From the NCBI GenBank assembly GCA_026122225.1, contig JANEZZ010002061.1:744001-808000 (forward strand): a DNA stretch of 64,000 bases, given 5' to 3'. The notes beneath the pieces are model-generated. The model saw only the letters and a program-made list of their open reading frames with translations. It was not told the origin of the DNA and made no database searches. Both the position numbers and the translations under genes were made by a program. This stretch comes from Heloderma charlesbogerti (taxonomy: Eukaryota > Chordata > Lepidosauria > Squamata > Helodermatidae). This document shows positions 19,823 to 32,200 of this stretch, piece by piece; the first letter of the stretch is position 1, and every line of letters begins with the position of its first letter.

Positions 19823-20514
19823 GTGAGTGACTCAGGCACACAGTGTTCCCTGGCAAGTAACACTGATATGTTTACTTGCCTCAAAAAAGGGGTGCAGTTG
19901 GATATCAACCTGTTACTATCCTTTCTCCACTGGTGGGAGAGAGTCCTATCTCCATTCCATTTCTGAGTGCAATTCAAAGTTCTGGCTGCTTTCCTTGAAC
20001 GCTCTGCTTGGCTTTGGACTCAGGCACCTGATGGAACGTTTGCTCTTGTACCAACCTGTGCATATATTGACATCATCTTCAGAGGGTGTCCTCCGGATGC
20101 CCCCACATTCTTAGGTACAACAGGTGGCAACCAGAGATGGGGACTTCTCGATGGTGGTGCCCCATTTATGAAATTCTTCCCCCAGGGAAATTTGCTTGGT
20201 GCCAACATTCCTATACATTTGGTGCCAGCTGAAGAAGTTTACATTTCCCCAGGCTGTATAAGTAGTAATAGAAGTAGTAGGTGTTGTTGTTTTGACCACT
20301 TTGAGTTGGATCCGGACTTAGTCATGCCTAGACCAGACCCACTGAAATCAAAGGGACTTGAGTTAGTCATGACTAGTTAAGTCCCATTGATTTCCATGGG
20401 TCTACTCTAAGTGTGACTAAGTTGTGATCCAACCCACTGTATTTTATTTTGATTTTTGGATTAAAAAAATAAACTACCCTGGGAGCATGCTGAAGGGTGG
20501 TATATAAATATCTT
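19823..20514. other. Pseudogene last intron, L2-like and other old repeat
   Basis: CTTTGAACTGC-like L2 wording at 19965-20010 (GCTGCTTTCCTTGAACGCTC) is followed by a common block at 20330-20440 (CCCATTGATTTCCATGGG, TCTACTCTAAGTGTGACTAA). The block also occurs near 42230, 55400 and 63900. Confidence 0.4.
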
Positions 20515-20730
20515 GAGAAAGAAAGAGAATGAATGAATGAATGAATGAGAGAGAGAGAGAGAGAGAGAGAATGAATGAATGAATGAAAGAAAGAAAGGAA
20601 GGAAGAGAAAGAAAATGAAAGGAAATGAATGAATGAAAGGAAGAGAAATAAGGAAATTGAAAGGAAGAGAAAGAAAGAAAGAAAGAAAGAGAGAAAGAGA
20701 GAGAGAGAGAAAGAAAATGAAAGAAAGGCA
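20515..20730 (+). repeat. Purine-rich (GAAT)n(GA)n(GAAA)n array
   Basis: GAATGAAT, GAGA and GAAA runs succeed each other over about 200 bases, all purines on the + strand except T in GAAT. Confidence 0.93.
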
Positions 20731-21247
20731 TCCACACATAATAAAATGACACCCATCGGCACCATGCTGGTTTCAACTTCAGTTTTGAACCCTGTACACC
20801 AGAAGTCTCCAACATGATGCCTGGGGGCACCACTGTGCCCGTGGATGATTCTCTTGGTGCCACCAGGCTCCCCGCCATTCCTGATTTTTATTACATTAAG
20901 TTTTAAAAAATTAATTTTGTTCAAATTGGGAGGTGTGCATGCTGCAGTGAAGTTCTGTCCTCCAGTTCCATCTTTATTCGGGCTGTTAGGAGGATAAAAT
21001 GAGGGTGGGGGTGGGGAGAAGAAGAATCATGTTCGCCACATTGAGCTCCTTGGATATAAATCTAATAATGTAATAATAATAAAAATATAATATTACAGTT
21101 GTTGTTGTTGTTCTTGTTGTCATTATTATTCTCCATAGGCCTGGAGGAATCCAAGTAGACATTGCTATTTGTGACCCCTGAGCAGCTTCTGATCTCTCAG
21201 TGACCAGAAACCCCAAGGTTGTATCCTCTTGTCTTTTTCTTTTTCAG

Positions 21248-21407
21248 AAACAAAACATTTTTGGGAACCCAAGTGCATGAACAAAGTGAGGACAGCATCA
21301 TTGCACTTGGGATGATGAGTCAAATGAGCACAGATGCTCCACTGTCTGTGCAACAGGAAGCCAACAACGACTGTGATAGGAAACAACAAGATCAGTATGC
21401 AGTGTAA
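21248..21407 (+). pseudogene. Probable terminal exon of the pseudogene (open)
   Basis: Follows a strong acceptor (CTTTTTCTTTTTCAG). The first base completes the split codon left by exon 9, and the frame then stays open for 53 codons to TAA at 21405. It reads NKTFLGTQVHEQSEDS and ends KQQDQYAV, a polar tail such as OATs have at the C-terminus. It does not align with exon 10 of the intact gene, so the assignment rests on phase, acceptor and position. Confidence 0.45.
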
Positions 21408-21437
21408 GCCAAAGGAGTGGACGCTCCTGGATGTTAG

Positions 21438-21441
21438 TAAA

Positions 21442-21481
<40 letters not shown>

Positions 21482-21490
21482 AAAAGAAAG
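21438..21490 (+). repeat. (GAAA)n microsatellite
   Basis: About twelve GAAA units just after the pseudogene stop. Confidence 0.95.
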
Positions 21491-21867
21491 TCAGATATAA
21501 CGGAACGAGGTGCCAATTGGAACTGACACGCAATAACAGGGTAACTTTGCTTTGAAATTAAGTGCCACTGTATGAGATTTTCTCTTCTTTTCAATTTTGG
21601 GAGGTGGGGGGAAATGACTGATGCCGATCTTATTTTCCTTGTGTTACTTCATGTCTGGCAGCAAGTTGTGTGTGTGAGCAAGGATGCAAAAGCCCCAAGA
21701 ATCCGAGCACTGCTCTACCTCCCATGTCTTCCCTGCCATTCATTCCCCCCAGCTGCCACCACCATCTTAGTTACTTTTCTCCTTGCAGTAATTTATGAGT
21801 TTGTTGGTAGTTTGCGAATTTGGGCTGCTTTCCATGGTTCAGATGAATTCAAACGATGGTGTTGAAA

Positions 21868-22075
21868 GACCTTCATTGGCTTCCATTATGTTTTAGGGTG
21901 AAATTAAAAGTGCTGGTCTTGACCTAAAACTCCCTAAATGGCCTGGTACCAGGGTATCTGAAGGACCTCTCCCTCAAATGAACCTAAATGTGTATACTGA
22001 GATCATCAGTTCAAGTTTTCACCAGGTGTCCCCATCACCCAGGGCCTTCTCTGTTGTGGCACCCATATTATGGCA
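21868..22075 (+). mobile_element. L2 LINE fragment
   Basis: CTTCATTGGCTTCCATTATG, then AAATTAAAAGTGCTGGTC and CTGGTACCAGGGTATCTGAA correspond to the L2 words LHWLP, FKVLVL and GPGYLKD, with frameshifts. Confidence 0.75.
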
Positions 22076-22079
22076 TGCC

Positions 22080-22197
22080 CACCACAGACATGTTCATCTG
22101 GTGCCCACCGTACTATCCATTGGATACTACTTGTGGGGATGATGGGAGTTGTAGTCCAACACATCTGGAGGGTGCCAGCTTGCAGAAAGCTGTCCTA
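22080..22197. mobile_element. Palindromic MITE-like repeat, partial
   Basis: GATGATGGGAGTTGTAGTCC and CATCTGGAGGGTGCCAGC are intact; the left half is diverged. Confidence 0.7.
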
Positions 22198-22289
22198 GGG
22201 GAACAGGGGAGAGTGAGATGCTCCAGAAGAAAAACATTGGCAGAAGGACAGAGCCTGTGGGCCATACATGATTTCGGTCTATAGTGTCA

Positions 22290-22440
22290 TAGGAGCATAA
22301 GAAGAGTCATGCTGGATCAGGTCAAGGGTCCATCTAGTCCAGCATTCTATTCACACAGTGGCCAATGAGCTGCCTGTGAGAAACCCACAAGCAGGACATG
22401 ACTGCAACAGCACCCTCCTGCCCATGTTCCCAGCAACTGG
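22290..22440 (-). mobile_element. CR1-like LINE 3'-UTR copy
   Basis: GCATAAGAAGAGTCATGCTG, CATCTAGTCCAGCATTC, CAAGCAGGACATGACTGC and CCCAGCAACTGG in the family order. Lies about 430 bases upstream of the intact gene's start codon. Confidence 0.75.
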
Positions 22441-22748
22441 TGTCAAATGACAGTGAGCTGAATGGGCTTGTGTTTAACTTTGGGGGACAAGAACTGGAAC
22501 AGCAAGACCACATAGCCTATTTCCAGCTTGATTGCTGGCAGCATCAAAGATTTTTTAGTCAACCAGTAAGACACGTTGCTGTGTTAAACATTCTCCTACC
22601 CCCTAACGCAGCGCCTGCATCTTTTTTTCTGGACATCTTTCTCTCCTTTTCTGCCCCAGTGATTGCAATTCAGCTCACACTGAACTCTATCCAGAGGTCC
22701 GTTGGCTCAGCTCCCGCTCGTGAAGGGGCAGATGCTTGATCTTCATCT

Positions 22749-22757
22749 CAAAGTCCA
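22749..22757 (+). promoter_or_regulatory. HNF4-alpha-like site CAAAGTCCA upstream of the transporter gene
   Basis: CAAAGTCCA is the published HNF4-alpha-specific core and lies 126 bases upstream of the chosen ATG. Human SLC22A7 is a liver gene known to depend on HNF4-alpha, which makes the placement plausible. A nine-base match can arise by chance, and no TATA box or start site is visible. Confidence 0.35.
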
Positions 22758-22874
22758 CAAAGACAGCAGCGTGAAAAGCCATGGCATCCTGCTCTTGTGG
22801 GACACAAGAAGATCTGTAGGGGTTCCCTCCTCCAGTATCCCAGCACCTCCAAGCAAGCACGCCCCTTGGCAATG

Positions 22875-23252
22875 ATGAACTTTGAAGACCTCCTGGAGGA
22901 GGCTGGGGGCTTTGGCAAGTTCCAGGTCTTCACATTGCTCCTGCTCTGCCTTTCACGGATCTTCCTACCCATGCATTTCCTCCTGCACAACTTCCTGGCG
23001 GCCATTCCGCCTCACCACTGTGCCATCCCGCATCGAGACCGATTTGCCAACCTCACTGAGGAAGAGGTGCTCCTCATCAGCATCCCCAGGGATTTGGAAG
23101 ACGCTTTCAGCTCCTGTGAGATGTTCTCTGAGCCTCAGTTTCACCTACTGCTTAACTCCACCCAGGAGTGGGCCAACACCACATCTGTCCAGAGATGCCA
23201 GCACGGATGGGTCTATGACCAGTCCCAGTTCACGGCCACAATAGCCACCCAG
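22875..23252 (+). CDS. SLC22A7: SLC22A7-like exon 1 (aa 1-126)
   Basis: 378 nt, ends in phase 0 at CACCCAG before GTGAGC. Carries helix 1 and the whole extracellular loop up to [13 protein letters not shown]. Confidence 0.93.
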
Positions 23253-26200
23253 GTGAGCCTTTTGCCTTGTGCCTTCCCTTGAGTTCTAGGACTCTGGGAA
23301 AATGCAATTAAGGGAAGCAACAGGCTGCTGAAGAACTGAGAAGAGAGAGAAAAGCATTTGTTACACTTGTCCTTGCCCCTCCCAGTCACTTCTCCCAAGG
23401 TGCTCAGGGCAGCTTAGGTGCATTTCTCTGACCAAGTCATCGCTCAGGGTGGCCTTTGGCATATCCCAGCTTTCCCCAGCCTGATGTTCTCCAGATGTTT
23501 TTGGCAACACCTCTCAGCATTCCTGACCCTTGGCCATGCTGGATGGAGCTGATGGGAGTTGAGCCCCAAAACATCTGGAGAGCCCCAGTTTGGGAAGACT
23601 GCTGTACCCAATAAACAAATGTAAACAATTATGTTGACACAGGGGAGAGATGCTGGAGTCCAGTTGGGGAAGGCCAGCTTATCCCCTTAAGCCTCATTCC
23701 CAGCTGAGTATGTGAGGCTGCATATGCCATGTTCATTCCATGTTCATGTTATGTTCATGTTCATTTTCCTTGTCTTTCTCCACCTCCCCTGTTGATTTCC
23801 CCATTGCCAATTTTAGATTGTAAGCTCCTTGAGAGCAGGGGCCTGTCTGGTTTTGCCTATGTAACTCTGTATGGTGTCATATACATGATGGTGTCTTATA
23901 TCCGATCTTTGTAAGTTGCTTTGAGAGCAATTTGGCTAAAGGGCAGGATAAAAAGGCAATAAATAAATAAATCTGCATCAGCAGCAACACTAACTGTGTC
24001 ATGTACCTTCAGCCCATTCTCTGACTGTCTAAATCTGTTCACTGTGGAAAGAGGATTTTACTACCTGGTGGATTCAGTACAACCTGCTGTATGAGAAAGT
24101 AGATGAATGAAATAGTGCATAGTTTTGAGTGACCAGAGATTGGGGGTGGGAACGCACTTCCCAATGTTGGAAAATAGACATACTTTGGGGATGAAAGTTG
24201 TCATACAATTATTTTCACTTTTGGCTTATATTTCAGATTTGGAAATTGGTGGGAAACTGGTTTAGACTTTCAAAGATTTCCTCCAAATGTCCTGGGAATA
24301 GTAATGTTCAGACGGTCCCAGGGCATGGTCTGAAGGCACATGAGGCCACCACCTTGCTGAAGCTAAGCAGGTCTCGGTCTGGTTAGGGCTTGGAGGGGAG
24401 ACCACCTGGAAACCACATGTAGCCACCTTGAGTACCATGATGGAAGAAAGGTGGGATATAAATGTAATAAATAAATAAATAAATAAATAAATAAATGACA
24501 CTGAGAATTTGTACTTAAACATCTCTAGTGCCTTTCACAGGAGAAGTGCCAGTGTTTCGTTACTTGAGAGCATGTGTCCCAGCTTGGGATGAATGCATCT
24601 GTCGGTGTCACTTCCTCCCACATTCAAATGTTTTAGATCTCAAATTCTTTCCATCCCATTTATGAAGAAATCTGTGAATTTTTGTCAATTCTTATAAAAA
24701 AACTAAACAAAATTCTCATGCATCTGCACCAGCTAAATTCAATAAGTATAGTTACTCCTAGCATGTAAAGAGTCCTGTTGTACCTTCCTGCCATGTAGCT
24801 CTTAAAATATATGGGGTGGCAACCCTAATTCTGTATCACAAACAGCGTTGAGGATACAGGGATTCAAACCCAGACTTTTAAGAGCTAAGCACTCAAAGCA
24901 ATCTGGCTAGAAGGACAAATCTGTCAGTTTCGCTTTCTCCCACGTTTGCATTTTTTAAATCTCAGTTTCTTTCTATCCCATTTATGAAAACATCTGTGAA
25001 TTATTGGTAAGTTCTTAACAAAGTTGTTGTTGTTCAGTCGTGTCCGACTCTTCGTGACCCCATGGACCACAGCACGCCAGGCCCTCCTGTCCTCCGCTCT
25101 CTCCCGGAGTGTGCTGAGGTTCATATTCATTGTATCGGTGATGCTATCTAGCCATCTCATCCTGTGCCGTCCCCTTCTCCTTTTCCCTTCAATCTTTCCT
25201 AGCATCAGGGTCTTTTCCAGGGAGTTTTCTCTTCACATTAGGTGGCCAAAATATTTGAGCTTCAGCTTCAGTATCTGTCCTTCCAAGGAGCAGTCAGGGT
25301 TGATTTCCTTTAGGATGGACTGATTTGACCTCCTTGCAGTCCAGGGGACTCGTAAGAGTCTTCTCCAGCACCACAGTTCGAAAGCATCAATTCTTCGGCA
25401 CTCAGCCTTCCTTATAGTTCAGCTCTCACAGCCATACATTACTACTGGGAAAACTATAGCTTTGATTATATGGACCTTTGTCAGCAAGGTGATGTCTCTG
25501 CTTCTTACTATGCTGTCTAGGTTTGCCATAGCTTTCCCCCCAAGGAGCAAGCATCTTTTAATTTCATGGCTTCAGTCACCATCTGCGGTGATCTTGGAGC
25601 CCAAGAAAATAAAATCTGTCACTGCTTCCATTTCTTCCCCTTCTATATGCCAGGAAGTGATGGGGCCAGATGCCATGATCATTGTTTTTTTAATGTTGAG
25701 TTTCAAACCAGCTTTTGCACTCTCCACTTTCACCCTCAATGGGAGGCTCTTTAGATCTTCTTTGCTTTCTGCCATTAGGGTGGTATCTGGTATTATCTGG
25801 TATTAGGGTGGTATTAGGGTAGCAACCTGCTTATCTGAGGTTGTTGATAATTCTCCCGACAATCTTAATTCCGACCTGTGATTCGTCCAACCCGGCGTTT
25901 CTCATGATGTACTCTGCATATAAGTTAAATAAGCAGGGTGACAATATGCAGCCTTGTCGTACTCCTTTCCCAATTTTAAACCAATTGGTTGTTCCATGTG
26001 TGGTTCTTACTGTTGCTTCTTGGCCCTCATACAGGTTTCTCAGGAGACAGGTAAGGTGGTCTGGTACTCCCATCTCTTTAAGAATTTGCCACAGTTTGTT
26101 GTGATCCACACAATCAAAGGCTTTAGCATAGTCAATGAAGCAGAATCTTAACAAAGACACACACACAAAAAACCAGGGTGCCACAAAAAAGGCCCTCTTC

Positions 26201-29200
26201 TTCATATCCACCCATCTCACTTCCTTTGACAGGGGTTCCCAGAGAAGACTGCTGAAGACGATTTTAGGGTCCAGACAGGTGTATATGGGAGGAGACAATC
26301 CTTCAGGTAACCTGGCCCCAAACTATTTAGGGGTTTGAATGTTAAATACCAACACTTTGAATCGGGCCTGGATTTACATCCAGAAAGGGGCATGAAAGAA
26401 AAGGATTGGAACACCTTCTCCCAATCTCTGATCTTCAAAGCAGCTGAGACTAAAGATGAATCTCATTCAGTTTTGTGTGTGTGTCTTAACAAAGACTTAA
26501 CAAAGACACACCATGCTCTTTTCAGTGTCAAGTGAAGACTTTTTTTTTCCCAAGGCATTTTAGTTTTTTAATTTTTCAGTTTCTGTTTTAAATCTAGTAT
26601 TGTATTTTAAATCTTTGTGCTGTGCTAGGCTCTATGTGGTTATTATTTTTTATTTTTATATTGTACTTTCAAACTCTTAAATGTTTATATTGTATTTTAT
26701 CATCTGGCATTTTATGGTTTTAATTGTTGTGAGCAGCCCAGAGAGCTTTGGCTATTGGCTTTTATAGAAATGTAACACACAAACCAACAAGTAAATCACA
26801 CACATACCCCTCCTCTCCCAAATGAACAAACCTACTGTTCATTTGGGAGAGGGAAGTCAGGAATAATATCTGAGTTCACAAGAGCTAGTTCAACTGTGCT
26901 CCTTTTAAAATTAAGTCGCATGCATCAAGACTGCGCTTTCAGGGGTAGAGCATCTGCTTTGAATGCAAAAGGTTCTAGGTTCAGCTCTTGGGATTTTCAG
27001 GTAGAGCTGAGAAAAGTCTGGATCTGAAACCCAGGAGAGAGGTTGCCAGTCATTGTAGATCAGTAAATCAGTATTCCCCAAGCTGGCTGATAGGTTGCAC
27101 TGCAACTCTCATCATCCCCAGTCAGCATGGCCAATGATTGGTGCAAGGGAATTGTAGTCCAACACTTCTGGAGGGTACCAGCATGGCTGATGTAGATAGA
27201 TGATACTGAACTAGATGGACCAATGGTCTGACTCAGTAGAAGGTGATTTCCTACCTTCCCTGATGCCCTCTGGAACCCTTCCTTGATCAGTAACATGCCA
27301 AAGAGGAGCTGATCGCTAGGGCACAGTACAGTTTTCTATTCAAGGTAGAAAGGTATTCCACTGCATGGCTCTGGGAATAGTAGGGTTACAGATATTTTTT
27401 GTGGGGGGGTAGATGGGGGAACATGCTTTCTGCTTTGAGGATGTGCGTGTTGAGAATTATAATAAAAATAATCTGAAGATGATTCATTAAAAGTACATGG
27501 GGTAGGAATGAACAGAGAGAGAAAACAGGATGGTAAGTCAGGACTGGAAGGAAACGGAGTGACAAAACGAAGGAGGCAGACAGTGGGAAGAAAGGACCCA
27601 CGTCAGAGCAGGAAGAGAAGGCATGGGAGGACTTCTGGGTTTCTTCTCATTCTCACGTCAAGCACTTACTTTCAAATCTCTCCTTGGCCTTGCTCTTCTA
27701 TGTCTGTCTTCTCTTCTTTACCTATATCAGGGTGGTGAAACTCTTTAAGCCCGAGGGCTGAATTAAGTTTTGAAGACCTTCTCAGGGGCTGCATTCCAGT
27801 GGTGGATGCGGCTGAAAAAAGGGGATGCGGCCCAAAATGCCAACATATTTTAGTTTAAAACCCCTACTGCCAGTAATGAAGCCTTAGGAGAGGCATTTCA
27901 ACCTTTTCGAATGGGGAGAAAATAACACAAAAGCTGGGAAACCACTTAATGATCGGCCGTCAGGGGGAGAAAGGGGTGTGGTCAGGGGAAGGGGGCATGG
28001 CCATGTGGGGAATACCCAAAGGCTGGATCTGGCCCATCGGCCTGAGGTTCAGCTCCCCTGATCTAGTGGAGCTGGTGGCACTGATTTCAGCGGGGCTATA
28101 AATCCATTCTGGGTTTCAGTCAGAACCAGCCAGAACTCTAAAGGAGCTATCCAAAGTGCTGAACCCTATCCCCAAAATAGGTTGTCCTGCTTGTGGGTTT
28201 CCGGTGGTGGTGGTAGTTGAATAGTTTGTGAACAGAGTGCTGGACTAGATTGACCCTTGGTTTGATCCAGCATGGCTGTTCTTATGTTCAGGAGCTCTGT
28301 TTTTATATTCAGTTAGTAGATTTCAGGGAGTTTGGCAAAAATATCTGCAGAAGGTTGGATTAATTGTGTGTGTGTTTGTGGGGGTGTATTCAAAGTAATT
28401 TCAGGGTCTGTGTGTGTGTGTGTATGTGACCTTTAAAAGTGAGGTAGCTGAGCCCCCCCCCCCCGCTTTTCTAACTGGAAAAAAAACGCACTTGCTTCAA
28501 GAGTGGTTTGTCTGCTCTCTGCAGTCCAGCTGTATTCCTGGAACATAGTACCACTGGGAATGATGCTACATCATGACATAGTATAGCTCCCTGGGGCATT
28601 CTTGAGGGGTGGGGACATGGCTGCCTCCATTGTGGCCATTTCAGAACTTTAGATGGATTGTGGAATTCATCTGAGTCTTCATTTATTATGGAATCTGCCA
28701 AAACGTTTGGGTTGAAAGCCAGTGGTTGTGGGGAAGCTATGCCCCCATCCATATGTTGTTGGACTCCAGATCCCATCTGCCCCAGCCAGTGTGGCCAATG
28801 GTCAGGGGTTATGGGCATTTAGTCCATCAACAGCTGGAGGGCCACAGGTTCCCCACTCCAGAATTAGATATTTGTTTCTTGTTTTGAACATAGCATTATT
28901 CTCTCCACTCCATTCAGTGGTGGTGAAATGTTGCCTTATTTGTTCTTTTTCTGGTACCTTCAGAACATTCTGGAAGGTTCCCTTCTCCAATTGTTTTTCC
29001 AGGACAGCAGTCTCAATTAAAAAATAAGAATCTGACATCCAGTGGTAGGGTGGCCATGTGTCCTGTTTTACAGAGAACCGTTCTCTATCTGAAGGTGTCC
29101 TCTACTTGAAGGGCTGCCCAGTCAAAATCCACTTTAAAGAAAAAAAACCATAAGAATTGTTGCCATCAACAGTTAGCACCTGAATAACAGACTGAACAGG

Positions 29201-32200
29201 CAGGTGCACAGGTCACCTGGTCACAGTCTTCTGCACTATGGTGAGATGAATGCATTTCTATGTAAATAAATAAATAAATAAATAAAGTCTAAATGTAATT
29301 TTATTTTATTTCTTTATTACATTTCTAATTCTCCCAGTAACTAATGTTCTCTCTCTCTCTGTATATATACATATAAATTAGCATAGGCAAATTGTATGCA
29401 AAGTTTGTCCTCTTTTTTGGTGACGTGTTTCCTCTTTTTTGGCAATTCTTAAGTGGTCACCCTACCTATTGGGTGCTCTCCATCCCATTTCTAACACAAG
29501 GGGCCTGTCATAAGAAAAGAAGAATTCTGCTGGATCTATCTAGTCCAGAATCCATTTTCACCCAGTGTCCAACCAGATGCCTACAGGAAGCCTACAGGCA
29601 GATGTGATGGCAACAGGCTTCCCCTGCTGTCATCCTGCCCCAGCAGCTGGGAGGATTCAGAATCCAGAATCCCATCTAGTTCAGAATCCTATCTAGTCCA
29701 GGATCCGTTTTCACCCAGTGGCCACCAGATGCTTACAGGAAGCCTACAAGCAGATGTGATGGCAACAGGCTTCCCCTGTTGTCACCCTGCCCCAGCAACT
29801 GGGAAGATCCTCCATGACTTTGTCTCATGTATGTAAGCCAGTGGCCTTCACCATATCAAACATTACCAACACTCACACTTCTCAGCACATTAACCTAGTG
29901 CTATGTTGTCCCAGACACCTTAGCCAAGTTCCTGAAGCTGATTGAGAGTTACTGTTTTATCCTTTGATGACCGGCCTCTTCCCTGCCAGATTATCTGCAA
30001 CACAGGGCGGGGAGGGGGGTTTCCTCTGGGGGAAAGAAACAACCAGATAGCTCAGTCAAGTTGAAAATCCTCATACTGGCATCTCTACAGACGGACGTTC
30101 CTTAAAATACTGAAAATGGAGGTTACATTTAAGAATAAAATACAAGCAATTGATACCTGGGCAGTCTCAGGTCTGGTTTACTTCTTGGGTATTATTAATG
30201 GGGCTAATGCTGATTTGAACGAACTTGATAGATTACTTGCATTCAGGAGCAAAATTCTGGCTGGGCCCAGCCTACCTAATCATTTTAAAGAATAGGTCCA
30301 GCCTATCTACCTGTTATTAACTTGGCATCTCAATATTTAATCTTCTTGCATGTCTTGGAAAACAACAGAAACATTGAGAAAACTACATTTTAGCTTTTGA
30401 AAGATGTTTTTAAAAGTCAAAATATTACACACACACACACACACACAGCAATGAAGTTGCATGGCAAAGTTCAGAAGACATCCGAATTTAACATTGCTCA
30501 GAGAACTATTGCTGTTGGGCCACTGATCGATAGGACTGATTAATTAATTAATTAATTAATTAATTAACTGCTTTGAGAAAAAGAAAGAATTTCAGTCTAA
30601 GTGTTGCTCTGGCTCTTTTGTTCCAGTGGGACTTGGTTTGTGAGCAAAGAGGGATGAACCAAGCAACAGCCACTTTCTTCTTCGTTGGCGTCATGCTTGG
30701 GGCTGTGGCCTTTGGTTATCTCTCAGACAGGTAATTCCATTTGACTCCTTTGCTAGTTTAGTCTTTTCTACTGACTTTACACGACAGACACTTCTTTTCT
30801 TCTTCTTTTCTCATGCAAGAGATTTGACTGTCACAACCTATCGAATGTCCCATGGGTGCGATAATGGCTGGTGCTGCCGTGGATTGGTAAGAGTCTTCAG
30901 TTTTGTCCAAGCCTGGGTGGGCTCCTTGTCATGCTGTCCTACATTTCATAGAAGAAAACAGGGACATTGTTGTGTGCTCATTAACACCCCTATTTTCATA
31001 CCAAATCACTGTTTGAGATCCCCATACTTATACACCTCTTGTTGACTCTTCAAGGCTTTTATCTTCCTGCTGGTCATTTATTCTATAGACCAGGAGTGGG
31101 CAATTGAAGGAGGTCCAACCGCCTCCTAAGAGTGCCAAAAATGAAAATAAAGAAGTCTGTAGTGGATACAGAGCACCCTAAAGGCCCCAACTAGCTTGTT
31201 GGCAAGCTAAATGTGACCCTTTTGGAGTTCCATAGTGGCCACAGAGCCCCCAAAGGGTCAACTTTAGCAATCAGACAATCTAATTTTGACCCTTTGGGCA
31301 CTCCGTAGCTTCTACAGATGCCATTCTTTCCTGAAAAATATGTATTTCCCACCTGATTTGGGGGGCAGTGGGCCCATATGTTGTCCACCCCTGCTGCAGG
31401 GCATCTGTCTGTGTAGCCTTTTATGGGGATGGATAGGAATCTATGCACTGGCATCTTGCGACAGTCCCTATGCCCAGTGCTGGCTCCAGATATTTTCAGG
31501 CCCTTGGGCAAGACATCCTCAATGGTCCCCCTCCCTGAGTGACTCTGCCTTCTCCACCACCATTGTCACCAGCTACTATTGATCCTCATCCTTTTTCTCA
31601 TCATTGCTATCACTTGCTTCCTTGACAGGCAGAGTCAAGCTCTCCCTTGGAGAGCCAGGGAGCAAGTCGGCAGGGGCATCTCCTGCTCCTCCTTCTCACC
31701 ACCACTGTTACCTGGGCCAGAGCGAGAGGCAGGTGAACAAGCAGGTTGCAATGATGAAAAGCAAGAGCAAGTTCAGGGGAATCTTGTCAGTGGTCTTTGC
31801 TGGAGCGTGGGCCCTTGGCAGGTGCCTGAGCAAACCTGCCCTTGTTGCCAGCCCTGTCTACGGCATTGTATCACACAGAAGAGCTTCGGGGGGTGGGGGG
31901 GCAAAGAAGGTTACATCGCCCAGAGTGGCTGGGTGACTAGCCAGATGGGCGATTAATAAATTTAATAATAAATAAATAAGGTGGCAAGGAAGAACATTAC
32001 AGCTGCCACCACCATAGCAAAATACAAGTGGTAGTGAAGTAAGGCAAATGAGGGGAGTAGTTTGCCCCCCAAATTCAAACACAAGATCTCTTTGCAGGAC
32101 TTTTTATCTTCCCTTAATTTCTGCCAGTCAAGCTGACAAGACTAGGTCAGTTCAGTTAAAAAAAAAAAATCCTGTTCAGTTGGCGATGCTCATGGTAAAA

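Larger units (their letters stand above)
5166..21407 (+). pseudogene. SLC22A7-like organic anion transporter pseudogene (tandem duplicate)
   Basis: A degenerate copy of a major-facilitator organic anion transporter, head-to-tail with the complete gene downstream. Recognisable exons are 1 (5166-5541), 2 (6345-6448), 3 (9472-9626), 7 (16638-16852), 8 (18417-18511), 9 (19609-19822) and a probable last exon (21248-21407). Exons 2, 3 and 7 have exactly the family lengths of 104, 155 and 215 nt, and introns separate them, so this is a duplicated gene and not a retrocopy. Exons 4, 5 and 6 were not found between 9627 and 16637, a region now full of BovB, L2 and hAT-like copies. Lesions: frameshift and stop in exon 1, two stops and a missing acceptor AG in exon 3, a stop and GC donor at exon 7, a deletion of about 14 nt in exon 8 and a 7-nt duplication in exon 9. 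It cannot encode a transporter. A short transcript is not excluded. Confidence 0.9.

Noticed and set aside
20373..20924. Open frame of 183 codons on the - strand rich in Ser, Leu and Phe
   Set aside because: Translation of a GAAA/GA/GAAT microsatellite.
22797..22871. Upstream in-frame ATG giving a 26-residue N-terminal extension
   Set aside because: SLC22A7 proteins begin at the M-x-FE-LLE motif; the extension has no family match, though it cannot be formally excluded.
24350..24420. 5S rRNA gene
   Set aside because: Only the internal part matches, with a SINE body and (AATA)n tail attached.
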